Source: Chloracidobacterium sp. N (lineage in GTDB: Bacteria; Acidobacteriota; Blastocatellia; Chloracidobacteriales; Chloracidobacteriaceae). From it: 64,000 bases of DNA. A program made the position numbers and the translations under genes. Numbering within the stretch: the first letter of the stretch is position 1; each line of letters opens with the position of its first letter. The notes below the pieces were generated by a model that did no database searches, had not been told where the DNA came from, and saw nothing but the letters and a program-made list of their open reading frames with translations. Shown here in pieces: positions 61,161 through 64,000 of this stretch. The stretch is from positions 1,161,501-1,225,500 of the forward strand of contig NZ_CP072642.1 in NCBI RefSeq assembly GCF_018304765.1, written 5' to 3'.

Positions 61161-64000
61161 TCAGTTCGGATTGTTTTCGAGGAAGACCTGCCGGTAGCTG
61201 CCGTTCTTGTAGAAGAAGAAGAACGGTGTTCCGGCCGGCACCCCGGTTGGCACCAGGAAGGCCGTATCGAAGTTCCAGTTACGCGGATTGGGCGGTGTGT
61301 AGTTGCCGTCTCCGCCGATGAGGAACGGACCATTCCCCTGGTGGCTGAAGAACTGGAAGATGAACGAGCCGTTGTAGTTGAAGTTGCGGCTGTGTGGATC
61401 ACCCCCGAAATCTTCGGCAAACCGCGGGAAGTTGTGGAGACCGCCGTCGGTGTTGTTGTCAAAATCTGCACCTGTGGCGCCTGGAGGGTCAGGGGCATCA
61501 TTGTTGCTGGTCTGCACCTGTCCGGTCAGGTTGTTGTTGCCGGAGCCGGTACGTGGCGCGCCAGTCAACCAGGCTGCCTTGATGGTGGTGCGGACAGCAA
61601 TACGTTTGAGGGAGTTTTGTGGTCGGTAGAGATAGTTCAATCCGGTGATGAACATCCTGCCGTCCGACCAGCCGTTCGAGTGAATGGAAGTCGCATCGGA
61701 GTAAATCCCCATCGAGCCGTGCAGCAACGGATCATTGGGTTCGAGTGGGTTGGCGCACCAGTCCCCGGGCGGCGGCGTGGCCAGGTTGGCATTGCCGGTC
61801 TGGGCATAGTTCTCCGACGGTGTCGGACCGCCACGCGGGATACGGCTGTTGAGGCACTCGTTGGCGTTCTGGAAGTTTTCCGTCACCCCGATGGCATTGA
61901 TGTTGCCATAAAGGTACGACGGGTTTTCCGTCGCCACCGTCAGACCCGTGAAACCACGTCCGTTGCCGGTCGGGCGATCAACGAAGAAACGTGGGATGTC
62001 CATGGCATTGACAATCCGTAGTGCCCGCCGGAAAGCCCGGATACGGCCGGTCTTGGCGCTGTCCACGATGCGCCACGTACGCATGCCGTCGCCTCCGTTG
62101 ACCGCAGGGGTCAATGAAGTCGGAAAAACAGCGGAGGGATAGGCAATGCCGGAGAGGGTGCTGGCAATGGTGCGGGTTCCATCCGGGTTGGGGGTGTAGG
62201 TGTAGCGGGTAAACTGCGCCACGACGCCATGCCCGGTCCCGGCCGTGGCCGCGTTCGGATTGGCGGAGCCGCCGAAGTATTCGTACCCGTCGTTGACCGG
62301 CACGGCGCCATGGGGGGCTTCCCCGGAGCGGGCCGGCTGACTCAGCGTGGGTTTAAAGTTGGGCTGGGTTTCACATTCCACATCGCGCCGGAGGCGTCCG
62401 TCGCCCGGTTTGGGTCCGGGGCCGTTGGCGACGTTGGCATAGCTGACCGTGATGCCACCCTGTTGCGGATCGCTGACCGTCCCCGGATCGGTTTCACAAC
62501 TGTCATCCAGGGCATTGAGGACGTTGTTTTCACCAAAGACATCGTTGAAGTCATAGATGCCGTCGTTGTTGAAGTCGCCCCGCCGGTCGGAGAAATAGAC
62601 GACAAAGCCGTTGTCTGAGACATCAATCTTCCCGCCAAGCTGAAGGGGTTTCCCGGAGGTAAACCCGCCACTTGGGTTCGCGGTCAGTCCTGACGTTGCC
62701 GCTTCGACGTTGGCCAGGTAGGTATCGAAGTCCCCCCGGAAGAGGCGTTTGAGGTTACCGACGTTGAGATCGGTCAGGTTCATCACTCCCCGCCGCTCAT
62801 AGGCGATGGGGCTGGGCATCGGCAGCCGATAAACCATGTTGGCCAGAATTCTCTGGTCATCAGGAAGCTGTCCGCCGCCGGGCCAGACCGGCCAGACCGT
62901 TCCCACAATCCCATTGGGGCCGCTGGTATTGCCGAGGTCACCGTTATAGTAATCCGATGCCGTTGCAATGCCCTGGAGGCTGTAGCGACGGTTGACGTGC
63001 CGCCCCTCGCGCTGGTCATAGACATTGATGGGGAAGGCGCGGTCCATCTCGATGCGTATTCGCGGGGTGAGCGTCGCCGTGCTTTCCGGTGGCAGCAGCG
63101 GGTTGCCTGGGTTGGGCTGGAAGGCGATGTAGGCGTGGCCGGGGAAGGCGTAGTTGGCATCACCAAGGCCCAAGCGGCGCCCAATCTGGGTTTCGAGGTT
63201 GAGGTTCTGGGTGCCGGAGCCGGGGCCAATCGGAGACGGCACCCCATCCAGCACCGGCGTGGTTGCACCAATACCGGCCGTGTCAATCCCCGGTGCACCG
63301 GGATAAACCCGTGAAGCCAGAGGATGCTGAAAGATAATCCCGACGGCCTCACGGACATTGAACCGGACGTTCACAAGGTTTAGTGGTGCACCCAAATTTA
63401 CCGGCAGCGTTTTGCCGAGGAAGGTGTTGAACGGCACCTTGATGCGGAAGCAGTTCTGAAACTCCCCGGTTTCCGTGAAGCCGGCAGAGGGTGGGAAGGC
63501 AGCCGCCGTGCTGCCGGGGTCTGATTGTCCAAGTATGTCATCCCGGCCGTTTTCGGGATCGGGCAGTGGCGCAAAGTTGGGGTCCGGGTCATTCTGCGCC
63601 GCTTCCCAGAAGATGATCTCGATGGGCATTGAAGTGACCCGCCGGGCCATCCGGTTGAGGTTGTTCACTGCCGGCGGCGTGTGGAGCACCCGCAGGGTTG
63701 AAGGCAGCAGCGAGTTGACATTGCTTTCCGGGGAGTAGCCCATGCGGGCCACTCCCTGGTCCCCCGGGTTGGTGGTGGCGACAAGACGGGGCAGGGCGCT
63801 CATCTGCTCGCCAAGGTCATCGGTATCACCATCCCCAAAGAACCACTCACCGTTCTCATTGTTGGGAATCCGGCGGACGCCGTTCAGGTCCACCCGCTGG
63901 TTCTCAAACGGATAGTGGGGCGGCTCGATGAGGCCGTCGCCATTCCAGTCAAAAGTGAGGTTTTCGCGCGCGATTTCCGGTGTACCCAGAATCTGGGCCG
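61161..64000 (-). CDS. Large exported-type protein with Asp/Asn-rich repeats (5' end outside window)
   Basis: The minus-strand frame is open from the right edge to a stop at 61161, at least 945 residues; the N-terminus and any signal peptide lie outside. It is rich in Asn, Gly, Pro and Asp. It contains possible EF-hand/dockerin-like calcium loops such as DWNGDGLIEPPHY and RGDFNNDGIYDFNDVFGENNV. Other features are WPVWPGGGQLPDDQRILANMVYRLP and a tail FFFFYKNGSYRQVFLENNPN. I recognise no catalytic domain. Composition suggests an extracellular surface or matrix protein. A canonical terminator follows. Confidence 0.75.
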   Translation of the reverse strand, partial: AQILGTPEIARENLTFDWNGDGLIEPPHYPFENQRVDLNGVRRIPNNENGEWFFGDGDTDDLGEQMSALPRLVATTNPGDQGVARMGYSPESNVNSLLPSTLRVLHTPPAVNNLNRMARRVTSMPIEIIFWEAAQNDPDPNFAPLPDPENGRDDILGQSDPGSTAAAFPPSAGFTETGEFQNCFRIKVPFNTFLGKTLPVNLGAPLNLVNVRFNVREAVGIIFQHPLASRVYPGAPGIDTAGIGATTPVLDGVPSPIGPGSGTQNLNLETQIGRRLGLGDANYAFPGHAYIAFQPNPGNPLLPPESTATLTPRIRIEMDRAFPINVYDQREGRHVNRRYSLQGIATASDYYNGDLGNTSGPNGIVGTVWPVWPGGGQLPDDQRILANMVYRLPMPSPIAYERRGVMNLTDLNVGNLKRLFRGDFDTYLANVEAATSGLTANPSGGFTSGKPLQLGGKIDVSDNGFVVYFSDRRGDFNNDGIYDFNDVFGENNVLNALDDSCETDPGTVSDPQQGGITVSYANVANGPGPKPGDGRLRRDVECETQPNFKPTLSQPARSGEAPHGAVPVNDGYEYFGGSANPNAATAGTGHGVVAQFTRYTYTPNPDGTRTIASTLSGIAYPSAVFPTSLTPAVNGGDGMRTWRIVDSAKTGRIRAFRRALRIVNAMDIPRFFVDRPTGNGRGFTGLTVATENPSYLYGNINAIGVTENFQNANECLNSRIPRGGPTPSENYAQTGNANLATPPPGDWCANPLEPNDPLLHGSMGIYSDATSIHSNGWSDGRMFITGLNYLYRPQNSLKRIAVRTTIKAAWLTGAPRTGSGNNNLTGQVQTSNNDAPDPPGATGADFDNNTDGGLHNFPRFAEDFGGDPHSRNFNYNGSFIFQFFSHQGNGPFLIGGDGNYTPPNPRNWNFDTAFLVPTGVPAGTPFFFFYKNGSYRQVFLENNPN

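Overview
The window is a GC-rich bacterial chromosome segment. It carries bchN and bchB (dark-operative protochlorophyllide reductase), a CrtO-type carotenoid ketolase homologue, hut genes, hisIE, topA, uvrB, ruvA and large propeller and TolB-like proteins. Bacteriochlorophyll genes, a ketocarotenoid gene and this set of housekeeping genes fit a phototrophic acidobacterium such as Chloracidobacterium. That assignment is an inference from gene content, not from a marker-gene comparison.

Layout. 1-2.1 kb: 3' part of a GAF-GAF-PAS-GGDEF regulator. 2.1-3.4 kb: a minus-strand RNA block of tadA, two tRNA-Ser genes and the RNase P RNA. 3.8-7 kb: topA and an LEA2-type protein. 7-9.5 kb: an AT-rich type II restriction-modification pair, clearly different in composition from its surroundings. 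9.5-13.2 kb: dtd, a secreted protein, cpdA, and an ArsR-family regulator with a histidine-rich protein. 13.3-15.6 kb: hisIE followed by a TrpE-like protein whose catalytic motifs are eroded. 15.7-20.2 kb: a lasso-peptide cluster (RRE protein, B2 peptidase, cyclase, two precursors, HprK-like kinase), with a PRMT-like methyltransferase transcribed divergently (20.3-21.5 kb). 21.4-28.7 kb: formylglycine-generating-enzyme-like protein, cobU, hutU and divergent hutIGF. 28.7-35.6 kb: an OlsF-like double acyltransferase and a sugar/glycan operon. 35.7-43 kb: TolB-like, patatin-like and hypothetical proteins, and a propeller-membrane-ATPase fusion. 43.1-47.4 kb: bchN-bchB and a coiled-coil membrane protein. 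47.6-64 kb: ruvA, a Cys-less redoxin-like protein, crtO-like, an MFS transporter, ftsB, a phosphohexomutase, an HD-GYP protein, a C-terminal processing protease, glutaryl-CoA dehydrogenase, uvrB and a truncated secreted protein.

Most notable is the lasso cluster. Both precursors share the YxxPxL...G...T leader motif, with a predicted Ala1 and an Asp at core position 9. Between the two precursors lie decayed pieces of a kinase gene and of a cyclase gene, showing that a cyclase-precursor-kinase unit was once duplicated and then collapsed. The cores are Arg-rich, and the neighbouring gene encodes a PRMT-family protein that may end in a PqqD-like segment. This suggests, without proving, an arginine-modifying lasso pathway. 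Other unusual items are the propeller-membrane-ATPase fusion and the probable TrpE pseudoenzyme in the histidine operon.
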